From Microvirga arvi (GTDB taxonomy: Bacteria; Pseudomonadota; Alphaproteobacteria; Rhizobiales; Beijerinckiaceae), in assembly GCF_016892765.1 (NCBI RefSeq), contig NZ_JAFEMD010000003.1, forward strand, positions 62,001-126,000: a stretch of DNA of 64,000 nt, given 5' to 3'. Position numbers and translations under genes: made by a program. Below the pieces are notes generated by a model. That model did no database searches. It saw only the letters and a program-made list of their open reading frames with translations, and was not told the origin of the DNA. Positions 10,193 to 20,168 of the stretch are shown here, in pieces (within the stretch, counting starts at the first letter, position 1; every line of letters starts with the position of its first letter).

Positions 10193-11862
10193 GCCGCCCG
10201 GCCCATCCCTGGGAGCGCTCCTATCCATCCGGCGTTCGGTGGGATGCTCCCATCGAACCGACGACGCTGCCAAGGCTCCTGGACGAGGCGGTGGCGGCCT
10301 ATGGTGACAGACCCGCCATCGAATATCGCGACAGGCCTGTCAGTTACACCGAGATCGGTCGTCAGGCTGATGCGTTTGCCGCCGCCCTTCTCCGATCATC
10401 GATCGATCCGGAAGGAGCTGTCGCCCTCTATCTGCCCAATACGCCTTATCATCCCTTCGCGTTCTTCGGCACTGCGAAGGCCGGAATCCGGCTCGCTCAT
10501 CTGAGCCCCCTCGATGCCGAACGGGAGCTGGCGCACAAGCTGCACGACAGCGGCGCGCGCATTCTTGTGACGACCAATCTCGCCAGCATGCTGTCAATGG
10601 CGCTCAAGCTCTTGGATGCCGGCCATGTGGACCAAGTGATCGTCGGCGAAGACGCCGTCTGGGGATCGTGCCCGGCGCCTGTGATGCCGATCCCGGAGCG
10701 GCCCGATGTGATCACCTTCGAAGCTTTCACGCGCGATGTTGTTCCGCCCGCGCAATGGCCCACGATCACGCCTGACGACATCGCTCTGCTGCAATATACC
10801 GGCGGCACCACCGGCACGCCGAAAGGCGCCATCCTCACCCACGGCAACCTCACTGCGGCTGTTGCCATGTACGAGGCTTGGTTCGGCCCTCAGCTGAACA
10901 CGCGCCCCGGCGAGCAGAAGGTGATCTGCGTCTTGCCCCTGTTCCACATCTATGCGCTGACCACGATCCTGCTGCGGCAGATCAGAAACGGCAACGAGAT
11001 CCTGCTGCGCCTGCGCTTCGACCCCGAGACGACGTTGCGCGACATCGAGGTGAAGCGGGCGACCGCCTTTCCCGGCGTTCCCACCATGTGGATTGCGCTT
11101 GCCAATTATCCGGGGATCGAGAACCGCGATTTCTCCTCGATGATTCATTGCAGCTCCGGAGGGGCACCCCTGCCGGTCGAGGTCGGGGATCGCTTCCATC
11201 GCCTGACCGGTCAGCGACTTCTCGGCGGTTGGGGCATGACGGAAACATCCCCCGCCGGCACGAACCTGCCGCTCAAAGGACCGCCGAAGCCCGGCTCCAT
11301 CGGCATTCCCATGCCGGGCGTCGAGCTCGACATCGTGTCCCTCGACGAGCCCCGCCGGGTGCTCGGCGTCCGTGAGACCGGAGAGCTTCGCGTCCGGGGT
11401 CTCAATGTCAGCCGCGGCTACTGGAACAAGCCCAAGGAGACGGCCGAGTCCTTTACCGAGCACGGGTTTCTGACCGGCGATATCGGCTACAGGGATGAGG
11501 ACGGCTATTTCTTCATCGTCGACCGCCGCAAGGACATGATCATCTCCGGCGGCTTCAACGTCTATCCGCAGGTGATCGAGCAGGCAGTCTACGAGCACCC
11601 GCAGGTGGAGGAGGCCATCGTCATCGGCATTCCGGATGCCTATCGCGGCGAGGCCGCCAAGGTGTTCGTGAAGCTGAAGAACCGCGCACCCGGCTTCACT
11701 CTGGAGGAGCTGCAGGCCTTCCTCGCCGACAAGCTCGGCAAGCATGAGATGCCCGTAGCTCTCGAAATCCGCGATGCGCTTCCGCGTACCTCCGTCGGCA
11801 AGCTGTCGAAGGTCGAGCTGCGTGATGCCGAGCGGCGCAAGGCGGAGGCCGCAACATCGTGA
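10189..11862 (+). CDS. Acyl-CoA ligase (AMP-forming; FadD/PimA-like)
   Basis: A 557-residue ANL-superfamily ligase. The P-loop YTGGTTGTPKGA spans about residues 203-214, the adenylate motif GWGMTET is present, and the C-terminal DRRKDMIISGGFNVYP hinge and PRTSVGKLSK catalytic-lysine region are intact. It activates a fatty or dicarboxylic acid with ATP and CoA. The N-terminus (PWERSYPSGVRWD) is typical of alphaproteobacterial long-chain or dicarboxylate ligases. It is translationally coupled to the oxidoreductase by ATGA and followed by dehydrogenases, consistent with committing imported acids to beta-oxidation. Chain length is not determinable from sequence. Confidence 0.92.
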   Translation: MSRPAHPWERSYPSGVRWDAPIEPTTLPRLLDEAVAAYGDRPAIEYRDRPVSYTEIGRQADAFAAALLRSSIDPEGAVALYLPNTPYHPFAFFGTAKAGIRLAHLSPLDAERELAHKLHDSGARILVTTNLASMLSMALKLLDAGHVDQVIVGEDAVWGSCPAPVMPIPERPDVITFEAFTRDVVPPAQWPTITPDDIALLQYTGGTTGTPKGAILTHGNLTAAVAMYEAWFGPQLNTRPGEQKVICVLPLFHIYALTTILLRQIRNGNEILLRLRFDPETTLRDIEVKRATAFPGVPTMWIALANYPGIENRDFSSMIHCSSGGAPLPVEVGDRFHRLTGQRLLGGWGMTETSPAGTNLPLKGPPKPGSIGIPMPGVELDIVSLDEPRRVLGVRETGELRVRGLNVSRGYWNKPKETAESFTEHGFLTGDIGYRDEDGYFFIVDRRKDMIISGGFNVYPQVIEQAVYEHPQVEEAIVIGIPDAYRGEAAKVFVKLKNRAPGFTLEELQAFLADKLGKHEMPVALEIRDALPRTSVGKLSKVELRDAERRKAEAATS

Positions 11863-11909
11863 TCATCAACGCTCTTTCGCTTCAATTCTACGCTTAGAGG
11901 ATATCGCCC

Positions 11910-13106
11910 ATGGATCTGCGGTTCACCGATGAGGAGCTCGCCTTCCGCGACGAGGTGCGCGCATTCTTCCGCACGGCCCTTCCCAACTCAATCCGCCGCA
12001 AGATGATCGACGGCCACCACCCGAGCAAGGACGACCTCGTCACCTGGAGCCGCATTCTCAACGCCAAGGGCTGGGCGGTGCCGCACTGGCTGGTGGAATG
12101 GGGCGGCACCGGGTGGAGCCCCGTGCAGCAATACATCTTCCGCGACGAGCTGCAGCAGGCGCCCGCTCCCGAACCGCTCGCCTTCGGCGTCAACATGGTC
12201 GGACCTGTGATCTACACTTTCGGCAACGAGGATCAGAAGCGACGCTTCCTGCCGCGCATCGCCAATCTCGACGACTGGTGGTGTCAGGGCTTCTCGGAGC
12301 CCGGCGCCGGTTCCGACCTCGCGTCTCTGAAGACGACCGCCAAGCGCGATGGCGATCATTACATCGTCAACGGCCAGAAGACCTGGACCACGCTCGCACA
12401 GCATGCGGACTGGATCTTCTGCCTGGCACGCACCGATTCCGCCGTGAAGAAGCAGGAGGGAATCTCCTTCCTGCTCATCGACATGAAGACGCCGGGCATC
12501 ACCGTCCGCCCGATCCAGACGATCGACGGCGGGCACGAGGTCAACGAGGTGTTCTTCGACGACGTGCGCGTGCCGGTGGACAATCTTGTCGGCCAGGAGA
12601 ACAAGGGCTGGGACTATGCCAAGTTCCTGCTCGGCAACGAGCGCGTGGGCATCGCCCGCATCGGCATCTCGAAGGCGCGCCTGAAGCGCGTGCGTGAGCT
12701 CGCGAGCCTGGAGCGCGTCGGCGACGTTCCGCTAATCGCGATCCCGCGCTTTCGCGAGAAGCTCGCTGCCATCGAGGTGGAGCTGAAGGCGCTCGAGATG
12801 ACGCAGCTGCGCGTGGTGGCCGCCGAGAGCCGGCGCGAGAAGGGCAAGCCCGATCCCGCCTCCTCGATCCTCAAGATCAAGGGATCCGAAATCCAGCAGG
12901 CCACCACCGAGCTTTTGATGGAAGTCGTCGGCCCCTTCGCCATGCCTTACCAGCCGGAAGAGGAAGGCCGCAACGAACCCCTCGATGGACCGGACTGGGC
13001 GAGCACCGCCGCGCCGACCTATTTCAACTGGCGCAAGATCTCGATCTATGGCGGTTCGAACGAAATCCAGAAGAACATCATCGCCAAGGCGATCCTGGGG
13101 TTCTGA
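11910..13106 (+). CDS. Acyl-CoA dehydrogenase, PimC-like large subunit
   Basis: A 398-residue flavin-dependent acyl-CoA dehydrogenase. It shows the FAD/substrate-binding stretch WWCQGFSEPGAGSDLASL, the middle-domain NGQKTWTTLAQHADW, and a C-terminal YGGSNEIQKNIIAKAIL typical of the family. It introduces the alpha-beta double bond and passes electrons to ETF. It pairs with the 382-residue dehydrogenase 36 bases downstream, mirroring the large/small pair pimC-pimD of pimelate degradation. Its start follows AGAGGATATCGCCC. Substrate class (dicarboxyl-CoA) is inferred from gene order. Confidence 0.9.
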   Translation: MDLRFTDEELAFRDEVRAFFRTALPNSIRRKMIDGHHPSKDDLVTWSRILNAKGWAVPHWLVEWGGTGWSPVQQYIFRDELQQAPAPEPLAFGVNMVGPVIYTFGNEDQKRRFLPRIANLDDWWCQGFSEPGAGSDLASLKTTAKRDGDHYIVNGQKTWTTLAQHADWIFCLARTDSAVKKQEGISFLLIDMKTPGITVRPIQTIDGGHEVNEVFFDDVRVPVDNLVGQENKGWDYAKFLLGNERVGIARIGISKARLKRVRELASLERVGDVPLIAIPRFREKLAAIEVELKALEMTQLRVVAAESRREKGKPDPASSILKIKGSEIQQATTELLMEVVGPFAMPYQPEEEGRNEPLDGPDWASTAAPTYFNWRKISIYGGSNEIQKNIIAKAILGF

Positions 13107-13142
13107 CCCCTCATGTGACATGAGCTTTGAGGAAACGCGGAC

Positions 13143-14291
13143 ATGGACTTTGATCTCAGCGAAGAGCAGCGCCTCCTGAAGGACAGCGTCGATCGCTTGA
13201 TGGCGGACCGCTACGACTTCGAGAGCCGCCAGCGCTATGCCAAGGAGCCGGAAGGCTGGAGCCGTGAGCTGTGGAGCGCCTATGCCGAACTCGGCCTTCT
13301 CGCCCTGCCCTTCGACGAGGCTCATGGCGGCTTCGGTGGTGGTCCGGTGGAGACCATGACGATCATGGAAGCCTTCGGACGCTCGCTGGCGCTCGAGCCC
13401 TATCTTGCCACCGTCATTCTCGGCGGTGGCCTGCTGCGGCACGGCGGAAGCGAAGAGCAGAAGGCAGCTTATCTGCCCCAGATCGCCTCGGGCGATCTTC
13501 GTCTTGCCTTGGCCCACACGGAACGGCAGTCGCGCTACGACCTCTTCGATGTCGCGACGTCTGCCCGGCACGACGGCGGCGGCTTCGTTCTCGATGGCCA
13601 GAAAAGCGTCGTGCTGCACGGCGACAGCGCCGACAAGATCCTGGTGACCGCCCGCGTCGCCGGTTCCCGCCGCGACCGGGACGGCATCGGCCTCTTCCTC
13701 GTCGACGCTAACGCACCCGGCGTTTCGCGACGCGGTTATCCGACTCAGGATGGGCAGCGCGCCGCCGAGGTGACGCTGGAATCCGTGCGCGTCGACGCCG
13801 GCAATGTCATCGGTAACCCGGAAGGCGCTCTGCCCGTCGTGGAAAAGGTGACCGACATCGCCATCGCGGCCCTCGCGGCCGAGGCCATCGGCGCCATGGA
13901 CGAGATGCTCAAGCTCACGGTCGACTACCTCAAGACCCGCCGCCAGTTCAACACCACCATCGGATCGTTCCAGGTGCTGCAGCACCGCTCGTCGGAGATG
14001 TTCATTGCCCTCGAGCAGGCGCGCAGCATGGCGATGTTCGCTGCCATGATGGCGCAGGAGGAGAATTCCGAGGAGCGGCGCAAGGCGATTTCCGCTGCGA
14101 AGGTGCAGATCGGCCGCTCCGGCCGTTTCGTCGGCCAGCAGGCGATTCAGCTGCACGGCGGCGTCGGCATGACCATGGAATACAAGGTCGGCCATCTCTT
14201 CAAGCGCGTGACGATGATCGACACCCTGTTCGGCGATGCCGATCACCATCTGTCCAAGCTTGCCGAAACCGGCGGCCTGATCGCGGCCTGA
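13143..14291 (+). CDS. Acyl-CoA dehydrogenase, PimD-like small subunit
   Basis: A 382-residue acyl-CoA dehydrogenase beginning [19 protein letters not shown], with a C-terminal [20 protein letters not shown] segment characteristic of the family. It is shorter and more divergent in the flavin-binding region ([14 protein letters not shown] instead of the usual TEP-G-GSD), as expected for the small partner of a PimC/PimD-type heteromer. It follows the large subunit directly and precedes a third dehydrogenase by ten bases, so all three are probably one transcript. Confidence 0.9.
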   Translation: MDFDLSEEQRLLKDSVDRLMADRYDFESRQRYAKEPEGWSRELWSAYAELGLLALPFDEAHGGFGGGPVETMTIMEAFGRSLALEPYLATVILGGGLLRHGGSEEQKAAYLPQIASGDLRLALAHTERQSRYDLFDVATSARHDGGGFVLDGQKSVVLHGDSADKILVTARVAGSRRDRDGIGLFLVDANAPGVSRRGYPTQDGQRAAEVTLESVRVDAGNVIGNPEGALPVVEKVTDIAIAALAAEAIGAMDEMLKLTVDYLKTRRQFNTTIGSFQVLQHRSSEMFIALEQARSMAMFAAMMAQEENSEERRKAISAAKVQIGRSGRFVGQQAIQLHGGVGMTMEYKVGHLFKRVTMIDTLFGDADHHLSKLAETGGLIAA

Positions 14292-14301
14292 GGAGGCGTC
14301 G

Positions 14302-15539
<1,238 letters not shown>

Positions 15540-15543
<4 letters not shown>

Positions 15544-16304
15544 GCTCTCCCTTCGACCTCACCGGAAAGGTGGCCATCATCACCGGATCGAGCCGCGGCA
15601 TCGGCCGCTCCATTGCGGAAACCATGGCCTCGCTCGGGGCCAGGGTCGTGGTATCGAGCCGCAAGATCGAGGCGTGCGAACCTGTGGTCGAAGACATCCG
15701 CGAGAGCGGCGGCGAGGCCATCGCCATGGCCTGCAACATCTCGCGAAAGGCCGAGGTGGAGGCCCTCGTCACCGGCACCCGGGAGCGGCTCGGGCCGATC
15801 GACATCCTGGTTTGCAACGCCGCCGTCAATCCGGTCTACGGCCCCATGAGCAGCCTCAGCGACGAGGCATTCGACAAGATCATGGGCGCCAACGTGAAGA
15901 GCAATCTGTGGCTCTGTAACCTCGTCATTCCGGAGATGGCGGAGCGGGGTGGCGGCGCGGTCGTGATCGTCTCGTCGATCGCAGGCATCAGGGGCACGGG
16001 GGTCATCGGCGGCTACGGCATCTCGAAGGCGGCGGACTTCGCGCTTGCCCGCAATCTTGCGGTGGAATGGGGCCCGCAGAACGTGCGCATCAACTGCATC
16101 GCGCCGGGCCTGATCAAGACTGATTTCGCGCGGGCCCTGTGGGAGGACCGGCAGGTGCTGGAACAGCGCAACACCCAGACTCCCCTGCGCCGCATCGGCA
16201 CGCCTGACGAGATCGGCCCGGTGGCGGCCTTCCTGGCATCGTCGGCGGCAAGCTTCATGACCGGCCAGACCGTCATCGTGGATGGCGGTGTCACGATTGC
16301 ATGA
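15540..16304 (+). CDS. Short-chain dehydrogenase/reductase (FabG-like)
   Basis: A 254-residue classical SDR. The cofactor motif [13 protein letters not shown] is near the N-terminus, CNAAVN stands in for NNAG, the catalytic YGISKAA tyrosine and lysine are present, and the C-terminus ends in [12 protein letters not shown]. The arginine after the glycine motif suggests NADP(H). It is translationally coupled to the upstream dehydrogenase and is the last gene of the rightward acyl-CoA operon. Family role: oxidation of a hydroxyacyl intermediate or reduction of a keto group; the substrate is unknown. Confidence 0.9.
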
Positions 16305-16314
16305 CCGCCCGAGG

Positions 16315-16345
16315 GTGGAACAGGAAGAGCGCGATCCCGTTCCAC
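16315..16345 (+). terminator. Weak hairpin after the acyl-CoA operon
   Basis: GTGGAAC at 16315-16321 pairs with GTTCCAC at 16339-16345 across a 17-base loop, ten bases after the SDR stop. There is no T-run, so this is at best a weak or factor-dependent end of the operon. Confidence 0.25.
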
Positions 16346-16372
16346 TCCTGATTTCACCAGCGATCCGAGCTC

Positions 16373-16552
16373 ATGGGAAACCTGCTTCGCATCATCCTCG
16401 CCATCCTCCTGCCGCCCGTCGGCGTGTTCTTCACCGTGGGCCTGGGCGGCCAGTTCTGGCTCAACATCCTGCTGACGATCCTGGGCTACATCCCCGGCAT
16501 CGTCCACGCGGTTTGGATCATCGCGCGCCGGAACCCTCCGCAACCTCGCTGA
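16373..16552 (+). CDS. YqaE/Pmp3 family small membrane protein
   Basis: A 59-residue protein (MGNLLRIILAILLPPVGVFF...) with two hydrophobic helices separated by a short glycine-containing turn (TVGLGGQFWLN). The motifs LPPVGVF and ILGYIPGIVHAVWII are diagnostic of the UPF0057/Pmp3 family, whose members sit in the cytoplasmic membrane and are linked to salt and low-temperature stress tolerance. It ends in a short basic tail, ARRNPPQPR. The Shine-Dalgarno is weak (GAG before ATG). Confidence 0.85.
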   Translation: MGNLLRIILAILLPPVGVFFTVGLGGQFWLNILLTILGYIPGIVHAVWIIARRNPPQPR

Positions 16553-17079
16553 AGACCGCACTTATCTTGGTGCTGGAGCGCACATCGCAGAACCTGTTAC
16601 GTGAACGGAGTCCAAGTCCGACCGTTTCACTTCCGCAGGTGCCGAGCTCCTCGCACCTCGACGAGAGAAGACTTTTATGACGATCCTCGACCCCATTTCT
16701 GGTTGTCAGATCAAGATCGATCCCTCAGGCAAGCCAGACCGCTTGGCCGCTCGACAGGATCGTTTCGCCGGGAGGGAGCAACAGGCCCGTGCAGGCCAGA
16801 CGCCCGGCGTACGAGCACGATCGACATCGCCTGACCTGCCGCCTCAGCGTCACTCCCCTAAGCGTACCGAAGCCTAAGTCCTCGAAAGGCTTGCTGCATT
16901 CAGCACGATCCAAACTCGGGATCCTCTCTTTGTCTCAGAGTTTCCGTTGGCAGGAGATAGTCAGGAACGGAATCGGAAAGCTTTCTCGACTGTGAGGCAA
17001 GGTGCCGCGATGCGGCCATGGGCTGGAACCCCCCTCGATCGTCGGACGTTACGTCGCGATTATCCAAGGGATTGAATCC
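16553..17079. other. Gap of 527 bases with no supported gene
   Basis: I see no convincing coding region. A 66-codon frame at 16677-16877 has an arginine-, glutamine- and proline-rich composition without recognisable structure and no good ribosome site. The 3' part must carry the promoter of the exported protein at 17080. Confidence 0.4.
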
Positions 17080-17412
17080 ATGAGAAAATTTGCTCTTCTG
17101 GCTGCAGCCGTGATCGGATCTGGTCTTCTTGCCGGCACCCCCTCGGTGGCTCAGCCGAGCATTCAGTTCGGTGTCGGCCCCGATGGACGCCCCCAAATCG
17201 GCGTTCGCGATCCTCAGCAGGAGGAATATGAGCGGCGCGAACGCTGGCGTCAGCGCCGGGATGCTGAGCGTGCATACGAGCAGGGACGGCGTGATGCTCG
17301 GCGCGATGAGCGACGCTATGGCGCTTACGAAGAAACCTGCCGAAACGTCACGATCGTGGAAGAGGACCGTTGGGGCCGCTCCGTGACTCGGCGCGTTCGC
17401 CGCTGCGACTGA
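17080..17412 (+). CDS. Small exported protein with charged, arginine-rich body
   Basis: A protein of 110 residues. The first 25 form a clear signal peptide (MRKFALLAAAVIGSGLLAG, with likely cleavage after SVA). The mature part begins QPSIQFGVGPDGRPQIG, continues as a highly charged helix (EEYERRERWRQRRDAE...) and ends with two cysteines (ETCRNV and RRCD) that could form a disulfide. This layout is common in small periplasmic proteins of Rhizobiales with no assigned function. The start MRKF is chosen because the signal peptide begins there; the frame extends upstream without support. Confidence 0.7.
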   Translation: MRKFALLAAAVIGSGLLAGTPSVAQPSIQFGVGPDGRPQIGVRDPQQEEYERRERWRQRRDAERAYEQGRRDARRDERRYGAYEETCRNVTIVEEDRWGRSVTRRVRRCD

Positions 17413-17554
17413 TAGGACTCGGAGACCTCGCAGCAAGCCTGTCGTCAAGCGTATGCGAGGGGTCCTCCCTACAGGGCTTTTTGCCCGCCAAAGTTAGCCT
17501 GTGGTTAACCCTATCGCCCTTAGGATCGAGGCTCCAAAGTGAAGGAGCCTCACG

Positions 17555-17671
17555 ATGCGTATCCTCAAGAACTCGCTTGTCCTGTTTGTGTCGGCTTCTG
17601 TACTTGGCCCGTTCTTCGTCATGTCTGCCTACGCAACGACGATCCTGGCATCTGCCTTCATCGGCCATTAG
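17555..17671 (+). CDS. 38-residue hydrophobic small protein
   Basis: MRILKNSLVLFVSASVLGPFF followed by SAYATTILASAFIGH. It has a basic N-terminus and a long hydrophobic stretch, like a signal peptide or single membrane helix. GAAGGAG lies seven bases before the ATG, a strong ribosome site for so short a frame, and the preceding bases are AT-richer than the surroundings. No known family is recognised. It could equally be a leader or membrane microprotein. Confidence 0.45.
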   Translation: MRILKNSLVLFVSASVLGPFFVMSAYATTILASAFIGH

Positions 17672-17774
17672 GTTCATTCGAGACACGAAATGCCCGGACG
17701 ATCCCGGGCTCGTAAACTGTCTTGGAATGATCGACCTGTTGCGCCTGACCGCCCGCTCTACGAGAGCTTAGGAA

Positions 17775-17851
17775 TGGCGCACCCGACACGATTCGAACGT
17801 GTGACCTTTGCCTTCGGAGGGCAACGCTCTATCCAGCTGAGCTACGGGTGC
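17775..17851 (-). tRNA. tRNA-Arg (anticodon CCG), CCA encoded
   Basis: Read on the minus strand it folds into a standard cloverleaf. The acceptor arms are GCACCCG and CGGGTGC; the D-stem is GCTC/GAGC with the AGCTGGATA loop; the anticodon stem TTGCC/GGCAA encloses CTCCGAA, giving anticodon CCG (arginine CGG); the T-arm is ACACG-TTCGAAT-CGTGT. Discriminator G and an encoded CCA complete the 77 bases. No variable-arm anomaly is seen. Confidence 0.96.
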
Positions 17852-18078
17852 TTGCGGCGATGGGCCTGGACTTTCCCTAGCCGATTACGGCCTTGAGGGC
17901 AACCTCTGACAACACGGATGGCCGCTTGGACCATCTTGCGGAAAAAGCGGTTGCCGCCTCTTCCGCACGGCAAGCCCGCGTTGCGGCGGCGGGCCGACCG
18001 TCAGAACGACCCTGCCGCTGCCCCGACTGCGTGATGGCGGCATCGACCGGCATCCCGCACGAAAAGTCCTGGAGCCTG

Positions 18079-18759
18079 TCAGGTCTCGTCGGTTGCGGCT
18101 CGCTGCCTGGAGACGTAGCCGAGGGCAAGCACCAGGACGGCCCCGGTGAATGCGCTCGGGATCTCCGCCTTATGGCCGAGGTCCTGACCGAGTTGCTCAA
18201 GCAGCCACGGATCGGAGATCAGCATCTCCCCGGCAACCCAGCCGAGAAGAGCCGCACCGGCCCAGACCAGAAGGGGCAGGCGATCCAGGAGGGCCATGAT
18301 CAGAGCGGCGCCGGCCACGATGAGCGGAATGGAGATCGCCAGTCCGACGACGAGTAGGACAGTCGAGTCCTGCGCCACGGCGGCAATCGCCAGAACGTTG
18401 TCGAGGCTCATGACGGCATCGGCGACCACCACGGTCCACACCGCATGCCAGAGGCGATTGGTTTCCTTGACGCCCCCCTCGTCATCGTCGCCGGTCAGAA
18501 GCTTCACGGCGATCCAGAGCAGAAGAAGACCGCCTACGATCTTCAGGAAAGGCGTCGTCAGCAGTGCGGCGACGAGGATCGTGAAGATGATGCGCAGGCC
18601 GACGGCAACCCCGGCGCCCAGAATCATGCCGATGCGGCGCTTGTCATCCGGCAAGCCGCGGCAGGCCAGGGCGATGACGACGGCATTGTCTCCGGACAGG
18701 ATGATATTGATCCAGATAATGCCGAGGAGCTTAAGAACTTGAGGGAGAAGAGCTTCCAT
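18079..18759 (-). CDS. TerC/YjbE family integral membrane protein
   Basis: A 226-residue protein with about seven membrane helices. The two family signatures are present as an internal duplication: LSGDNAVVIALACRGLP at 21-37 and VMSLDNVLAIAAVAQD at 116-131, whose acidic residues are thought to bind metal. TerC proteins are linked to manganese export and to metallation of secreted proteins. The start MEALLPQVLK at 18759 is chosen; the frame continues to 18834 with an implausible arginine-rich extension. The upstream leader carries several hairpins. Confidence 0.88.
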   Translation of the reverse strand: MEALLPQVLKLLGIIWINIILSGDNAVVIALACRGLPDDKRRIGMILGAGVAVGLRIIFTILVAALLTTPFLKIVGGLLLLWIAVKLLTGDDDEGGVKETNRLWHAVWTVVVADAVMSLDNVLAIAAVAQDSTVLLVVGLAISIPLIVAGAALIMALLDRLPLLVWAGAALLGWVAGEMLISDPWLLEQLGQDLGHKAEIPSAFTGAVLVLALGYVSRQRAATDET

Positions 18760-18917
18760 GATGAAGGACTTGATCAGATGTCGCCGGGTGAACAGGAGCT
18801 TGAACCGGCTGCGACCTGAAAGGTCCGATCCCACAAGGGGCTCTGCGGCTCAGAGGTGTTCTCGGCAGAAAAAGAGGCACCGCCCCTGAAAGAACGTGGC
18901 GGTCGCGATTCAAACCG
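18760..18917 (-). promoter_or_regulatory. Structured leader upstream of the terC-family gene
   Basis: One GGCGGT block (18898-18903, plus-strand reading) can pair with either of two ACCGCC blocks (18879-18884 and 18914-18919), giving mutually exclusive hairpins. Further small stems are CTCTG/CAGAG (18841-18855) and GACCT/AGGTC (18813-18825). Genes of this family are often under the manganese-sensing yybP-ykoY riboswitch, but I could not find its conserved core here. Confidence 0.3.
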
Positions 18918-18938
18918 CCCGAGGACACAGCCCTCGGG
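18918..18938 (-). terminator. Hairpin CCCGAGG/CCTCGGG between the 128-residue gene and terC
   Basis: A perfect 7-bp GC-rich stem with a 7-base loop starts six bases after the stop codon of the leftward small gene at 18944. On the minus strand only a short T-rich stretch (GGTTTG) follows; on the plus strand TCTGCTTATTTT follows, which is a better tract although no plus-strand gene ends here. Confidence 0.45.
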
Positions 18939-18943
18939 TCTGC

Positions 18944-19330
18944 TTATTTTGAAAAGCTTGGCGGCCCGGTCGCGTGCGGGACCCCAGGCAGAGCGGGAAC
19001 ACCAACTGCCTCGATGCTCCGGCGCCAGCCCTGCCCTGCAGCACTCAGCGTCAGACTGCAGGAGGAACCCGGCAGGACGATATCGTCCAGGCCGCCGCCA
19101 TCCTCGAAGGCATCGGGGCACGCCTCGCCGTCGGCCTCCCCTCGCTCAGGCAGTTCCGCCAGTGAGAGCACCTGTCCGAGATCATCGAGAAACGGAGGAC
19201 TTGCCCCGTCGATGGCAGGCAGCCATGCGAAGAGAAGCAGCCCGAGCAGGGCCTGAGCGATGAGACATTGAATCCGGAAACGGGCCAACGCTTGATCCAG
19301 GTGAACCAGGGGATGCCTCAAGGCATCCAA
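18944..19330 (-). CDS. Hypothetical small protein with one membrane-like segment
   Basis: A protein of 128 residues. An N-terminal amphipathic stretch (MDALRHPLVHLDQALARFRIQ) is followed by a hydrophobic segment (CLIAQALLGLLLFAWLPAI) at about residues 21-40, then an acidic region and a serine- and glycine-rich tail with DDIVLPGSSCSLTLSAAG. It could be anchored in the membrane with the tail outside. No family is recognised. A stable hairpin directly after the stop gives modest support. No strong Shine-Dalgarno is seen before the ATG. Confidence 0.42.
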   Translation of the reverse strand: MDALRHPLVHLDQALARFRIQCLIAQALLGLLLFAWLPAIDGASPPFLDDLGQVLSLAELPERGEADGEACPDAFEDGGGLDDIVLPGSSCSLTLSAAGQGWRRSIEAVGVPALPGVPHATGPPSFSK

Positions 19331-19403
19331 CCTGAACCTCTACCTAATGGATTAACGGCGGCAGAGCAAACAAACCGGCTCCGGATCGAGTTCGCCTGCC
19401 GAA

Positions 19404-20168
19404 TTATGAGGTCTTAAGCGCACCGCTCCCAGCCTTAGGCAGGACCAGGGCGAGATCGGCCTCACTCAGAATCCGGAACTTTCCGGACTCCAGATCCTCC
19501 GGCAGATCCAGGGCGCCGATCCGGTCGCGGTGCAAGGCAGTGACGTGGTTGCCAACGGCCGCGAACATGCGCCGGACCTGATGATAGCGCCCTTCCGTCA
19601 CCGTCACATGGGCGCTGGTCGGCGAGAGCACCTCCATCTGCGCCGGCAGCAGCGGCTTGTCCTCGCCTTCCAGCAGCAGGGTTCCGGCTGCGAAGGTCTC
19701 CGCTTCATCGCCTCTCAAAGGGCGATCGAGGGTCACATTGTAGCGTTTGGGGATACTCGCCCGGGGCGAGATAATCCGGTGCAGGAGATTGCCGTCATCG
19801 GTCATGAGCAGCAGCCCCGACGTTTCCTTGTCGAGGCGCCCGACGGTCGAGAGGGCCGGGTCGCGCCGGCGCCAGCGGTCCGGCAGCAAGCTGTAGACCA
19901 GAGGTCCGGCCTCCTTGTGGGAGCAGGTGACCCCCAGGGGCTTGTGCAGCATCAGGATGAAGCCCGGGGGCGGGTCGAGGGGCCTGCCCTGAACCCGCAT
20001 CCGCTCCGAGAGGTCGCGGGTCACCGCGATGCGTTGATCGGAATCCTCGATCGTGCCCCCATCCAGGGTCACCAACCCGGCCCGGACGAGCTGCTGCACC
20101 TCGCGGCGTGAGCCATAGCCCAGATTGGCAAGGAGGCGGTCGAGACGGAGTGTCTGAGCCTTGCTCAT
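19404..20168 (-). CDS. rsuA: RsuA-family 16S rRNA pseudouridine synthase
   Basis: A 254-residue protein. The N-terminal S4-type RNA-binding region is LRLDRLLANLGYGSRREVQQLV, then the catalytic motif GRLDKETSGLLLMT (aspartate nucleophile), and TEGRYHQVRRMFAAVGNHV, which is characteristic of the RsuA/RluB/E/F group. It isomerises uridine to pseudouridine in rRNA, by similarity position 516 of 16S. Its ATG overlaps the upstream methyltransferase stop as ATGA, so two rRNA modification enzymes are co-translated. Confidence 0.9.
   Translation of the reverse strand: MSKAQTLRLDRLLANLGYGSRREVQQLVRAGLVTLDGGTIEDSDQRIAVTRDLSERMRVQGRPLDPPPGFILMLHKPLGVTCSHKEAGPLVYSLLPDRWRRRDPALSTVGRLDKETSGLLLMTDDGNLLHRIISPRASIPKRYNVTLDRPLRGDEAETFAAGTLLLEGEDKPLLPAQMEVLSPTSAHVTVTEGRYHQVRRMFAAVGNHVTALHRDRIGALDLPEDLESGKFRILSEADLALVLPKAGSGALKTS

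Noticed and set aside
16677..16877. 66-codon frame in the gap before the exported protein
   Set aside because: No ribosome site at proper spacing, arginine- and glutamine-rich composition, no recognisable structure.
18760..18917. Manganese riboswitch (yybP-ykoY) before the TerC gene
   Set aside because: The family is often preceded by this switch, but the conserved GGGGAGTAG-type core was not found; kept only as an unassigned structured leader.
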